Shown here: one piece after another, positions 8,814 to 18,735 of the stretch
How positions within the stretch are numbered: position 1 is the stretch's first letter
How the letters are laid out: each line of letters opens with the position of its first letter
Assembly: GCA_009731375.1 (NCBI GenBank)
Contig: BJOX01000033.1
Location: 275,760 to 339,759, forward strand
Reading direction: 5' to 3'
Length of the DNA stretch: 64,000 nucleotides
DNA from: Paulinella micropora
Lineage: Eukaryota; Cercozoa; Imbricatea; Euglyphida
The notes under the pieces: generated by a model
Databases searched by the model: none
What the model saw: the letters and a program-made list of their open reading frames with translations, nothing else
Told to the model about the DNA's origin: nothing
Made by a program: the position numbers and the translations under genes

Positions 8814-9791
8814 GGCTAGGTTGACCCCGCTTCTTGTCAGATCGATTGTACAAAGAGCCGGAAGCTTGGCGGCCAGCGTTGTCTGCACTGCGTTGGTAAT
8901 GCCCGGGCAATAAGAGAGGTCTAGCTCCCGCAAGCGCCGAGGCATTTGCAGGAGGTGAGGCAGGCTCTCTTCCGTAAGCCCAGAGCATCCAGCAAGCCTC
9001 AGGCGTCGGAGCTCGGGGAAATTACACAAGCGCGCCAGCCCCGCGTTTGAAAGACGTGTGCAAAAGGCCAAGCTTAGCTCCCGAAGTTCGTGCATCTCGG
9101 GCAAATGCGCCAGTCCCGCGTCCGTGATTTTAAAGCATCCGCCAAGATTTAAACACTGCGTCGCTCGGAGCTTTTGCAAATGCGCTAGCCCCGTGTCGCT
9201 TATACTTCTACAGTCGTAGAGTATGAGTTGTTGCAGATTGTGCAAACTCGACAGGTGCTGCAGACCCTCGTCGGTAATTCCGATGCAGCCACACAAATTC
9301 AGGCTGCGCAAGTTGCGCAAGCCCGCTAGATGCGCTAGTCCTACATCTGTGATTTCAAAGCAACGGCCAAGGTGAAGACTGTGCAGCCCGTGAAAGCCCG
9401 CTAGGTGCGCCAGCTCGGCGTCCGTCACACAAGCGTTTTGCTTGAACGACAACTGGTTGATGTTAAGAGCTCGCAGGCCCTGCAGGGCGGACCTAGCGGG
9501 CTCTTGCCTGAATCCGTAGTGAAAGTCCACGTGGCCAATGGTGACCCCCGCCCGGCGCCAAACGTTGCACCAATTTGCGAAGCTCTTTGTATCCTTGTCA
9601 CTACACAAAGCCACGGTGTTGATGTGCAAGCGCCTCCAAACGTTCTTGTTTCGGAGCAGTTCCGAGAATCCACGGCTGGCTAGGCAAAGGGGCTCTAACT
9701 CGGTCCAATCCATGCACATAAGCACATTGCGCCAGAGATCAGTTTGCAAATTAAGCAGACGGGGCGAATGGGGTTCGGATAAGTTTTGCAT
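8802..9791 (-). CDS. F-box/leucine-rich repeat protein 1
   Basis: A 329-residue protein from the ATG at 9791. An F-box-like segment lies near residues 12-50 (LWRNVLMCMDWTELEPLCLASRGF). Eight or nine leucine-rich repeats of about 24-25 residues follow, of the Cys-containing type: L..L.L..C..ITD.GLAHL. In the family the F-box binds Skp1 of an SCF ubiquitin ligase and the repeats choose substrate. The next gene upstream is a relative in the same orientation, so the pair arose by duplication. F-box proteins are known in several large DNA viruses, where they redirect host ubiquitination. That role is inferred here. The F-box is less certain than the repeats. Confidence 0.75.
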   Translation of the reverse strand: MQNLSEPHSPRLLNLQTDLWRNVLMCMDWTELEPLCLASRGFSELLRNKNVWRRLHINTVALCSDKDTKSFANWCNVWRRAGVTIGHVDFHYGFRQEPARSALQGLRALNINQLSFKQNACVTDAELAHLAGFHGLHSLHLGRCFEITDVGLAHLAGLRNLRSLNLCGCIGITDEGLQHLSSLHNLQQLILYDCRSISDTGLAHLQKLRATQCLNLGGCFKITDAGLAHLPEMHELRELSLAFCTRLSNAGLARLCNFPELRRLRLAGCSGLTEESLPHLLQMPRRLRELDLSYCPGITNAVQTTLAAKLPALCTIDLTRSGVNLALLA

Positions 9792-9920
9792 TGCCAGGAT
9801 TGCACAAATAAATTTAAAAAAAAACAACTTCTCTACGAGGTACAAAACTTTTTATTATAAGAAATAAATCTGTACTTGGGTGGCGAGAGGATAGGGAAAG
9901 ATCGTGCATTCTCTCTCTCC

Positions 9921-9921
<1 letters not shown>

Positions 9922-9953
<32 letters not shown>

Positions 9954-9963
9954 NNNNNNNNNN
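9922..9963. repeat. Poly-C tract and 10-base gap
   Basis: About 32 C followed by 10 N. The gap removes the 3' end of the second F-box/LRR gene. Confidence 0.85.
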
Positions 9964-11085
9964 CCTGCCCCTGCAGAGCTCTAGCCCAGCTGCTGTTACC
10001 CGGGGGCAACCCCGGGTGCTCAAACTCTGCAGGGGGCGGAGGTTTGACAAGTGGGCCAAGCCGGCGTCCGTAATCAGTACACACCTATCTAGACATAGCT
10101 TGGTCAGCCGTGGCAATTCGGCCAAAAACACCAGCGCACCGTCGCCGAGCAGGCGACAGTCCTTCAAGTCCAGCACACTGAGATTTGCTAGGCCCGCTAG
10201 GTGCAGCAGCGCTCCGTCGGAAAGCCGTGCCAGGCCTCGCAGCCTCAGACGCTTCAGGTCCACGAGCAAGGACAAGGGCGCGAGACCCTCGTTTGTGAAG
10301 TGGGCGTTTTTGTTCAGATGCAGGCATTGCAGCCGCCTAAGCCTTAGCAAATGAGCCAGCCCCACGTTGGTCATAGGACTACAGTTCGCAATCCGCAGCC
10401 TCCGGAGCGTACTCACGCCCGAGAGCACCTGAGCCTGAGCATCCGTGGGGCTAGTATAAACCCCGAGCTCGAGACCTTTCAGCTGGGGCAGTCTGCGCAC
10501 TACCTCTACCACATATTGCATGGCCACATTGCACCCCTTCAAGTTTAGATAGCGCAGGCCCCGCAGAACGGTGAGTTGCCCTAGCCCCGCACCCGTCAGC
10601 CGCTGAACCGAGGGAATAAGTGGCAGAGCTTCCCTCCCTGGCTTGGTAACGATCGATTGCAAAACACGTTCACAATTCCACAACAAAGCCAGCGCCGCAA
10701 AGTCCGACTGTCGTGGGCCTTCCACGACCACTGCGTGCACTTGCGTCCTTGTGCGCCACAGCTCGGCGCAGACTTGTAGCCTCTCCGCCGGATCTTTAGG
10801 TAGCTGCAGGGAGCCGATGACACCCCATTCCTGCCAGACTTGACGAGGGACGGGGCCCGTGATTCGCTGAAGGTCCAGAGCAAAGGCGTGCTGCCGGGGG
10901 CGCAGCGCGCGGCCCGCACGACACACGCGTGCCAAAATCGCAAAAAGCCACAAGGGATCGCTTGCCACGAAAGCACAGACCAGCGTCCACAGCTCATCGG
11001 GCAGCGCCAGGAACAGCTGCGAGTATTTTTTCGACTGGTGCAGACACCGGCGCTTGTGGGTTTCGACGAGGACCCGCTTCCACAT
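9964..11085 (-). CDS. F-box/leucine-rich repeat protein 2 (3' end lost in gap)
   Basis: At least 370 residues from the ATG at 11085. The start is basic, then an F-box-like segment near residues 28-62 (LPDELWTLVCAFVASDPLWLF). After about 100 less regular residues come eight or more Cys-type leucine-rich repeats, such as LRGLRYLNLKGCNV and LTKLCLDRCVLITDAGLAHL. The frame enters a poly-C tract and gap after GLELCRGR, so the stop is not seen. It is a diverged tandem paralogue of the gene at 8802-9791. A role as substrate receptor of an SCF-type ubiquitin ligase follows from the family; a viral origin is inferred from the neighbourhood. Confidence 0.72.
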
Positions 11086-11154
11086 GTCGGCCCTTGTGGC
11101 CAACAAAGTTTGTGAACGCCTGGGGCGGGGGCTTTGTTTAAGGAACCGCGCACT

Positions 11155-11180
11155 CCCCCCCCCCCCCCTTNNNNNNNNNN
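11155..11180. repeat. Poly-C tract and 10-base gap
   Basis: A 14-base C run, 10 N and then a G run lie between two divergent genes. Promoter sequence for either gene may be missing here. Confidence 0.8.
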
Positions 11181-11244
11181 GGGGGGGGGTGCCCCGTCCG
11201 CCCCTCGGAGGGAATAGTGTATCCCTCGGTGAGTAAAAGCAGCA

Positions 11245-11940
11245 ATGGCCGCCACTGAGTACTGTGGCAAGCGGCGCCGCTCAATGTCTGAGGAGGCTTG
11301 CGCAGGGGAGGCAACCAAGAGGCAGAATCTGTTGCCAGCAACGAAACCAAGCACCCCGCCAACGCGCGGTACTGCAGAAGAAATCCAAACCTGCCAGGAT
11401 AAGATTGTGCGCTACGAAATCGAGATTCAAGCGCTGCAGGATGCACAGCAGAGACTACAGAAACGATTGAGCAGGCCAGCTACAATCTCACCCATTGAGC
11501 TCCACAAAAAAATCCCCGGCAGTGTAGTCGGGGCCATGGGCATCAGACCACGGGACAGCACGGGGGATAAGCTTAAGGGGGAGAAGCTCGCAGAAGCTCG
11601 CTTAACGCGTGTGAATCAAACTTTCCAAGAGCTATGCAAAGGCTGGGGGCGTTGGTGGGACCAAGTCAAGAGTGTTTGCCAGAAATGCGAGGATCAGCGA
11701 AAATTATGGTACACGAATTTAGCAGAACTGGAAACTCTGGCCCAAATAATGGTGGATAAGTCTAGCGGCAGAACTAAAGTCAAAGAATTCTGCCAAGAGT
11801 GGTTACAGGCGTGGCTGCGGTGGTGGCTGGATTCAGACGCAGAGGTTTGCCTGCCTGCGCTGGCGCTCTCGGTGGTGAATGAGGAGCTGGACAGGCTGGA
11901 GAGCGAGCTGAAGCAAGTGCAGAGAGCTCTGGACTACTAG
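11245..11940 (+). CDS. Coiled-coil protein, unknown
   Basis: A 231-residue protein from the ATG at 11245. It has a basic start (GKRRRS), a predicted coiled coil near residues 44-76 (heptad-rich, with IQALQDAQQRLQKRL), a Trp-rich helix (CKGWGRWWDQVKSVCQKC) and a final helical stretch (EELDRLESELKQVQRAL). No family was recognised. A TAG closes it within a hairpin (11929-11946). The same frame then stays open for 114 Gln-rich codons with no ATG. TAG is clearly a stop in neighbouring genes, so this is termination, leaky readthrough or a nonsense mutation. Confidence 0.6.
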   Translation: MAATEYCGKRRRSMSEEACAGEATKRQNLLPATKPSTPPTRGTAEEIQTCQDKIVRYEIEIQALQDAQQRLQKRLSRPATISPIELHKKIPGSVVGAMGIRPRDSTGDKLKGEKLAEARLTRVNQTFQELCKGWGRWWDQVKSVCQKCEDQRKLWYTNLAELETLAQIMVDKSSGRTKVKEFCQEWLQAWLRWWLDSDAEVCLPALALSVVNEELDRLESELKQVQRALDY

Positions 11941-12285
11941 TACCAGAAACCGCCGTCGGACACGTCGCATCATCAGCTGCAGCAACAGCAACTCTTGCAG
12001 CAGCTATTGCAACAGGAGCCGCGGCAAGAGCAGCGGCAAGAGCAGCAGCAGCGGCAAGAGCAACTCTTGCAGCAGCAACACGAGCTCCTACAGCAGCAGC
12101 AGCGGCAAGGACGGCTTCTACAGCACCAGCAACAGCTCCTGCAGAAGCAGCAGCGACAGCTCTCGCAGCACCAGCGACAGCTCTTGGAGCAGCAACAGCT
12201 TTTGCATCAGCTCTTAGCTTGTCAACAGCAACAAGCCCCGCAGAAGAATCTACTGGAAACTCTGGCACAGGCGGCCCTACCGTGA
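11941..12285 (+). pseudogene. Gln-rich in-frame extension after a TAG stop
   Basis: 114 codons in the same frame as the coiled-coil gene and separated from it only by TAG. About half are Gln, with Leu, Arg and His, in a heptad-like QQLLQ pattern. There is no in-frame ATG, so it cannot start by itself. It ends at TGA within the start of a 154-bp dispersed repeat, which suggests its original 3' end was replaced. It is either a readthrough tail or a former C-terminus cut off by a nonsense change. Confidence 0.5.
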
Positions 12286-12426
12286 TCCACACCAGCAAAA
12301 GAGAAAAAACATTATTGTATTGTTTTCTTTTTTCTTCTCTGCTTCCGGGCGCCGAAACAATTCAGCGTACTACGCTGAATTAAATTTCGACAGTCTTCAT
12401 CAGGCCGGATTGATTGGAAAAAGCAA
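12273..12426 (+). repeat. Copy 1 of a 154-bp dispersed repeat
   Basis: Nearly identical to 19902-20055 in the same orientation. It contains an 11-bp inverted repeat with a one-base spacer (AATTCAGCGTA-C-TACGCTGAATT) at about 12362-12384. In this copy it joins the end of the Gln-rich frame to the small charged gene. Confidence 0.8.
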
Positions 12427-12459
12427 CCAGAAACAAATCTTTGGCCCCGTGTTTTTTTT

Positions 12460-12837
12460 TTAAATAAAGTCGCTTTCTTTCTCTTGCGGCTCCGCTACCG
12501 AGAACCACTCAGGATGTGTCTGCCGTATTTCGCGCAATAGCGACTCTCTGAACCTTTTAGTTAGCTTTATCTTCTCCGTGTGCGATATTTTGTTGAAGGG
12601 CCTGGTGTACTTGACCGTTCCGTTCTTGATGTTGCGTTGCAGGAGTTTGTTCCACTTCCTGACCAGGTCCCACACGAAAGTCCTGTCTAATTGGCGGTAG
12701 AGACTCTCAGAGTCCTTCCGGTAAAGTTGCTCAATGTCCCAATCACTCAAAGGACTTTCAAAAGGGTTTTTGACTTGTCCTGCAGCGAGTTGCTCTTCGA
12801 CAGTGGGAAGTAATGGTGTATTATACGGACCAGACAT
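12460..12837 (-). CDS. Small charged protein, unknown
   Basis: A 125-residue protein from the ATG at 12837. The first 35 residues are acidic and Pro-containing; the rest is basic and helical (WDLVRKWNKLLQRNIKNG, then KIKLTKRFRESLLREIRQ). No membrane segment, Cys motif or known family was seen. A near-perfect hairpin (12462-12480) overlaps the stop. The gene is intronless and faces away from the membrane gene beyond the 172-base gap. Confidence 0.55.
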   Translation of the reverse strand: MSGPYNTPLLPTVEEQLAAGQVKNPFESPLSDWDIEQLYRKDSESLYRQLDRTFVWDLVRKWNKLLQRNIKNGTVKYTRPFNKISHTEKIKLTKRFRESLLREIRQTHPEWFSVAEPQEKESDFI

Positions 12838-12907
12838 TTGCACTGTTTCTGAATCCGGCACTTCTCTCAGCGCACACCGCGGAGAGTTGCTTACCCCCCC
12901 CCCCCCC

Positions 12908-13079
12908 NNNNNNNNNNNNNNNNNNNNNNNNNNNNNNNNNNNNNNNNNNNNNNNNNNNNNNNNNNNNNNNNNNNNNNNNNNNNNNNNNNNNNNNNNNNNN
13001 NNNNNNNNNNNNNNNNNNNNNNNNNNNNNNNNNNNNNNNNNNNNNNNNNNNNNNNNNNNNNNNNNNNNNNNNNNNNNNN
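12908..13079. other. 172-base sequence gap after poly-C
   Basis: N run following a C tract. The divergent promoter region between the small charged gene and the membrane gene is unknown. Confidence 0.9.
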
Positions 13080-13143
13080 GGCAGACAAGGAGAAGGGGAA
13101 GAGTGGGGCTCCAGCCAGGCTAAATGCTAGCCTTATCTTGTTT

Positions 13144-13818
13144 ATGTTGTTTATAGACATGTGGCAGGCCTCTTTGCTAAAAGCTGGTCTCGTGGTCGAA
13201 GCACTGCTGAGTGTGGCCTTGGCGCTCAGCACAGGGTCGCGCTGCAATCATGCAAGAAGGTTTGCAATCATGCGAGAAGCAGGCTTCCCCAACGGAACCA
13301 TAGAGTTTGGTTCTGTCGAGCCCTTTGCTGTAGCCGAAAAATGCCAACTCTTGCTTACGTACACTTTGCACTTGAAAACCAACCCTAATCTTACTGACGT
13401 AGTCTACAAACCCGACCCGTTGCACGATCGCCTCCTCCCGCAGGTCAAACGGTTCGACAAGGAGGATGAATGCTTTGCGAACATACTAACAGGATACACC
13501 CAATCGCTTATGCTACGCCGGACAAAGTGGGAGGGCCTCCGGCTGAAATGGAATGCTGCTCTGAGCGAGCCCGCCAATGTTACATACGCAGTGAGCTTTC
13601 AATGCATAAACAAAGGCACGCATACAAGCATTGTTGTTCTGTTGGGGCTCGCCGCTGCTATTTCCGTCTCGGGTTGCATTTTGAACGAGTCCAAAAAATG
13701 CACTCAGAAAATCATCCGCGCCATGTACGGCATTAGTATGGCATTTGTTTTGATACCTCTGATTCTGTTCATCCTTGCCGAGTCTTCTCCCGCCCTTGGG
13801 AAATGGTATTACGTTTAA
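13144..13818 (+). CDS. Membrane glycoprotein with signal-like start and two C-terminal helices
   Basis: A 224-residue protein from the ATG at 13144. The N-terminal hydrophobic stretch (LLKAGLVVEALLSVALALS) looks like a signal peptide or anchor. The ectodomain has paired Cys and N-glycosylation sequons (NGT, NLT, NVT). Two hydrophobic helices follow, near residues 160-180 (SIVVLLGLAAAISVSGCIL) and 195-217 (SMAFVLIPLILFILA). No family was recognised. The TAA stop is the exact centre of a perfect 14-bp palindrome (13810-13823). It is the last gene with the stop-hairpin layout; beyond it intron-containing genes start. Confidence 0.6.
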   Translation: MLFIDMWQASLLKAGLVVEALLSVALALSTGSRCNHARRFAIMREAGFPNGTIEFGSVEPFAVAEKCQLLLTYTLHLKTNPNLTDVVYKPDPLHDRLLPQVKRFDKEDECFANILTGYTQSLMLRRTKWEGLRLKWNAALSEPANVTYAVSFQCINKGTHTSIVVLLGLAAAISVSGCILNESKKCTQKIIRAMYGISMAFVLIPLILFILAESSPALGKWYYV

Positions 13819-13823
13819 ACGTA
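13810..13823 (+). terminator. Perfect palindrome centred on a stop codon
   Basis: TACGTTTAAACGTA reads the same on both strands and has the TAA stop at its centre. It fits the stop-hairpin series of this block. Confidence 0.5.
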
Positions 13824-14025
13824 GGAATCTCAGGGGGGCAGGGGGTGGGGTTTGTGCCGCGTTGGGCAGGGAAAGAAAGGGGGAAGAAATTGGCCCCGGT
13901 TGCTCCTCTCTTGCTGGCAGCCGCTTTCTTATAATTACTCTGCGGGTATCTGTTTTTAATAAAAAAGGAACCCGGAAAGAAAAATCAACCATTCTTCGGC
14001 AGCTGCTTTCCTTCCTCTACTCCCC

Positions 14026-16376
14026 ATGTCGGGGCCGGGGCTAAGCTTGAACAAGGACTTGCAGGCCCTCTTAAAAAAGACCCCCGCCAGGCACCAAAAC
14101 AGCAAACCACAGTCATCTGACGAGCTGAAGGCGGTGCTACAGTACTTGAAGGAAAAGATTGTACTACCAGTCCATCATGCTATAGCTGCGCACGAGGCAC
14201 GCCATGACATTCAATGCCGCCCAGAACAAGTGCAAAATCCTTTTTCGCTATGCTAACCTAAACGCACCTTGGGGATGGGGATTGGACGATTGGGACAAAC
14301 AACGCTGGACCAACATCGAATATGCGTATTGCCTTCGCCAAGTAGTTGGTACCCAAAAATACTGTGTTGTCCTATAGAAATTAACTTTTTGTTTTTGCAG
14401 ACATCGCTGCCCCGGAGATTGACACTGCAACGAACAAGCCATTTGATCTTCAGTTTTGTGTTGGCGTCCACGTTCCCCTGGAACAAATTTGGATCGTGCA
14501 GGACGCTGCTCACAGGGCCGGATACTACGACACCTTTATCATTACTGCTGTCAACTCTCGCTGGAAGCCTTCTCACGGGCACCATACATACAACAGGGTA
14601 CCTCACAATCTTGAAAAGTTCGAGTAGACTCTACTCCGACATTTTTGCTGTGATGTTTGTTAGAGTATCGCCATCGTAGTTTGCGCCTATCACGAGAGGC
14701 ACGATAATTTTGGCAGTGATGCTCGACTCTCCAACCTGGAAGTACAACCCTTTGGCCCAAGTGGTGCTGATGTGCCTCCTGACGAACTTGACTCGTTCCT
14801 TGAAGACACAGTTCCCTCTGATCATCAGGGTTTTGGCAACGTCATAGTCTATCAGCATGAGCCAAAGTTTACCGTGCCTCGGTCAGACGGCAAGGGTGGC
14901 TTCAAGCAAGTGGTTGTTAATCCTGCTGCTGAAGCGATTAGGCTTAACCAAGGTAATATTAGTAATTTAGCTTCACATCAGATTGCTTGTTTTCAATCCT
15001 GTCAATTTTTAAATTATTGCATGCTTGTGTTAGCGTTGATTCGTTTGCTTGGTGGAAGCTCCGGCGTGAACATGATCTTGGATTTGTGCTCCGGAAGTGG
15101 TTCTTGTGCAGTCGCCGCTTTGAGTTTGGGTTATCCCGTCCTTTCTCTCGACCTTGACACTCAGCAAAAGGATGGGTTTTGCAAGCGCATCTTCAATTTT
15201 GCTCATCAACAAAGAAGGATCATCTTCTTATCGGGTAAGCCTACGGCGGAACGAGCAGGACCGGCTCCACTGGAAACGATCCGTTGGCCACACGGGTCAG
15301 AAGCTAATGTCTCTGACTCAATTCATTTTTTCGCAAGGAGTGAGGCAGAGTTGGAGGCCACTGAAAAGGTTTGACCCACATGTACTGTGTTCTCTGGTGT
15401 TATTTATATGTTTGTTTTGTCTTGCACAGAAGCGTCAGCAGACCGAGCCAACCGATGAAGAACGCATCCACGATCTTACTACGCACTATAAACTCAAAGC
15501 CGCTAAGTTGATGGAATTGCGCGACATGGCCCAAGCTCTTCAGTCCGAGATTTCCGTAGACACCTCGGCCCTGTAAGTTTTATTGTGTCTTTCAAGGTTT
15601 TTTTGGGCGCTGGAACATTTCTTGGTTTGATTGATGCAGGAATGACGAGGCGATGGACGTCGGAAAATCTTTGGGTTTGTCAGAGTCAGGAGTACAGAAG
15701 TTGTCTGCTGCGGTTTCTCTTCCTCAGCCAGCTGCTTCTTCTTCCTCTTCTTCTTCCTCCGTTGATGCTGCTGCTGCCGTGGAAGCGGCCTTAGCCTCAG
15801 TTGATCCCCTGAGCGCGAAAACATCGCCTGAGCAGGCTGCGCAAGTTCCTGTTTCTGCAAAAGATCCGCTGGTTCCAGAGCAAAACCAAGAAGCTCCTGC
15901 ACCAGCCAGCACTTCAAGCAGCGCTGATGCAGCTGGGTTGATTGCAAGTATCTCGGTTACTGAACCTAGTGAGATCCCAAAAGCGCCACAGCAGCAGCAG
16001 CAGGATCAGCAATCGCAGGATCCCCAACAGCAGCAGCAGCAGGATCAGCAATCACAGGCAACTGTTGCTCAGCGAAGTGCCCAAGCACAAGTGCACAAAG
16101 GTAGCTGAATGATTTTTTATGGCAGTCTCACCGTAACATTCTGGGCCTGGCACAGGAGTCAGGAAAAAGGCAGTGGGACCCATGGACAAATTCATGATCA
16201 AAGGTGCTAGTTCTCCCACTGATATGTCTTATAGCATTCTGAGAAGCGGCAGGTTGAGGTCTGCCCCCTCTTCTCCGCAGAGACCCGCAGATGCTCCCGC
16301 AGGACCTCTGCTATCTTTATCCAACATCAGCCCGGACATTGATTTCTTGCTGGACGATGGAAAAAACAATAAGTAG
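14026..16376 (+). CDS. Multi-exon gene with methyltransferase-like motif, unknown
   Basis: Exons can be joined in frame across GT-AG introns at 14349-14400, 14598-14663, 14953-15033, 15235-15300, 15369-15429, 15573-15639 and 16101-16155 (52-81 bp). Every junction restores an open frame. The start is either the ATG at 14204 or the one at 14026; the latter needs a 25-bp intron at 14161-14185. The middle carries MILDLCSGSGSCAVAALSLG followed by LSLDLD, which resembles motif I of SAM-dependent methyltransferases, but a catalytic motif was not found. A helical Lys/Glu segment, Ser/Ala/Gln-rich low complexity with QQQQDQQSQ repeats, and a final conserved-looking block ending DFLLDDGKNNK follow. Introns and base composition differ sharply from the preceding block, so this is probably a host or transposon gene. 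Function unknown. Confidence 0.6.
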
Positions 16377-17510
16377 TAATTGATTGTCTGTAATTGTGGA
16401 AAGTCTTTCGTTTTTCATTTGCATATGTAGGTTCTAGTGGTCGGTTTAAGTATGAGCAGATGATCTCATTCAATATTTAAGATTTTGAGGTGCTGTCTGC
16501 GCAGAATTTAATGTTTTTAGTGGGAATGGATTTGACCCTGTTTAGTTTTTCAGTTCATATAAGCTATTACTGTGATCTGGGGGTATGTTCTGAATGTCGA
16601 CTAACTAGTTTTCGACCTATGTTTTCCTAGTTTGTGTTTCATACCGTACATCTCTGCAAAAACCCTTTGGCAGGATTGCTCAACATAACATTTGAATTCA
16701 TTTGAGCAGTTGTGCGTCAAAATGAGTGCAGAGTGCATCATGCACACAACATTTTTCAGTTAAAAACACCATACTTGCTATGTCCTGAAATATGATAATT
16801 GAAGTCGAAAATAAGGATTTCAAGCAGGGTCAAGTCTAAGTTTTCTGATGAAAACACTTGTGTCATGCTTGGTTTTGCTTGAAACAACGTGGATTTAATA
16901 AACATCTGCTCCCACAACATGACCCTCAAACGGACCCTGGTGCAGTCGGTCCGTGAATTTCTGTCGCAAATATTTGACAAGATCATGCCAATTCCCGGAG
17001 AGGAAACCAGAAAAATTTCCAAAAAATATTTGAAACAAACAGGCCTATCGACATACGTAGGCTTTGAAGTGAAGGCCGCACAAATTTTTTTCTATTTGAC
17101 GGTTTTTGCGGGGTCAAGAATGGTAAAAGTCGTGTCTCTTGAGAGTTTTGTGTTTTTTTTCTGTGTATTTCTCATGCATGCTTTCACGTCCCGTGCTCTT
17201 GTACAGTCGTTCCTAACGTTGTGCCCATGCTGTCTGTAAAATGGTTTGTTGTCAACTTATCTGTAGCAAGTTTTGTTCCCTTTTGCCTGAAGCACTTTTT
17301 TGCAACTTGCCTGTATCGCTCCTATATGTGCTGTTTGTGCTTTTTTTTGGAATGTTATGTGCTGAATATATTCACAATCACATGGTCTTTGCTGTGCATA
17401 TGTTCAAACCCTGCTCCTTTCTTTGTAAAACTGCTGTTTGTGACCTGTTCTGGGCTCCAGACAGGCTAAAAAAATCCTAATTTAGATTTTTACAGATTTT
17501 CACTTTTTTT

Positions 17511-17908
17511 CTGCTCTTTCTTTGCAAAATGCTTTTATTAAATAATGTCTTTGATTTCCTTCACTTTCTGTACTAGTACCGGTCTTGTATTTAAATAAAA
17601 AAATTTTGGAGTGAGGGCCTGGTGCCATATTTTTGCTGACTTTGGCCGGTTTGTTTGCAGGCTTGAGGTTAGCTTTTTGTAAAAAAACTTTGTACATTTA
17701 ATTANNNNNNNNNNCTGCTCTTTCTTTGCAAAATGCTTTTATTAAATAATGTCTTTGATTTCCTTCACTTTCTGTACTAGTACCAGTCTTGTATTTAAAT
17801 AAAAAAATTTTGGAGTGAGGGCCTGGTGCCATATTTTTGCTGACTTTGGCCGGTTTGTTTGCAGGCTTGAGGTTAGCTTTTTGTAAAAAAACTTTGTACA
17901 TTTAATTA
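17511..17908. repeat. Duplicated 194-bp unit around a 10-base gap
   Basis: 17511-17704 and 17715-17908 are almost identical; one G/A difference is visible (taccggtc versus taccagtc). The same sequence on both sides of a gap suggests unmerged contig ends or two alleles, rather than a true tandem repeat. Confidence 0.8.
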
Positions 17909-18554
17909 TAAACATATAGAGTAAGATATTACATAAAAATTTATTGAAGAGCGTACTGGGAACACTAGGAGAAATGACTTTGATTTTTTGTCATCACAAC
18001 CACCATTTTTCCAGGTCACCCGGTGGCCAGTTTTTTCCGGTGGTGGGTGTGCAAATTAGTTGGGAAAAAAGGGTGGGCGACGGGAAAATGATTGGTTTGA
18101 AGTCAATTTTGACTATTTTTCAATGAGGTTTTCGTAATATGTTAGTCCATCACTTTCTTTATAAACATTTACAATTTCTATTAAATAAAATTACATATTC
18201 CGTTCTAATTTTTTTTTGAATTCTACCGACCATTTTTATACGGGAGAACCTACATATGAATCGGCTGCGAGTAAAATTTACTACATAGTAGGTCTCTGTT
18301 TTAGGTAAAGTTTTCTCTTACTTCCAGAACGTTTCTTGACCTAGAGATTGTTCGTTGCTCATGTTGAGACTTCAGCCTGGTTAGTTTGGAATGTCCCCTG
18401 TATTTACTGGAGGTACGTTATCAGGAGTAGGGTCTACTCCGATGTTTTTTCTGTGTAGGCGTACTTGCATCAATGCTGCCTTTGCTAATCATTATTTTTG
18501 CTGGCTGTTACTGTACGTTCCTGTATCATAACTATCTTTAGTATCTAACTATCT

Positions 18555-18585
18555 GTCTATGTAGCTAAGTATCTATCTATCTATG

Positions 18586-18661
<76 letters not shown>

Positions 18662-18735
18662 AATCTATCTATCAATCTATCTATCTAATATCTATCTATC
18701 TATCTTCTTGTACATTCCTCTATCTATCTTCTTGT
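18555..18735 (+). repeat. (TATC)n microsatellite
   Basis: About 35 TATC units with a few interruptions. Confidence 0.95.

Noticed and set aside
11938-11940. TAG as a Gln codon (alternative genetic code)
   Set aside because: Neighbouring genes end at TAG (for example 4897-4899 as tandem TAGs, 6468-6470, 8802-8804), so TAG is a stop here.
11780-12298. 172-codon Ala-rich frame opposite the Gln-rich stretch
   Set aside because: It is the antisense shadow of CAG/GCA repeats; the Ala-rich composition follows directly.
17500-17901. Two identical short frames of about 65 codons
   Set aside because: They arise from the duplicated 194-bp unit at a gap and have low-complexity, non-conserved character.
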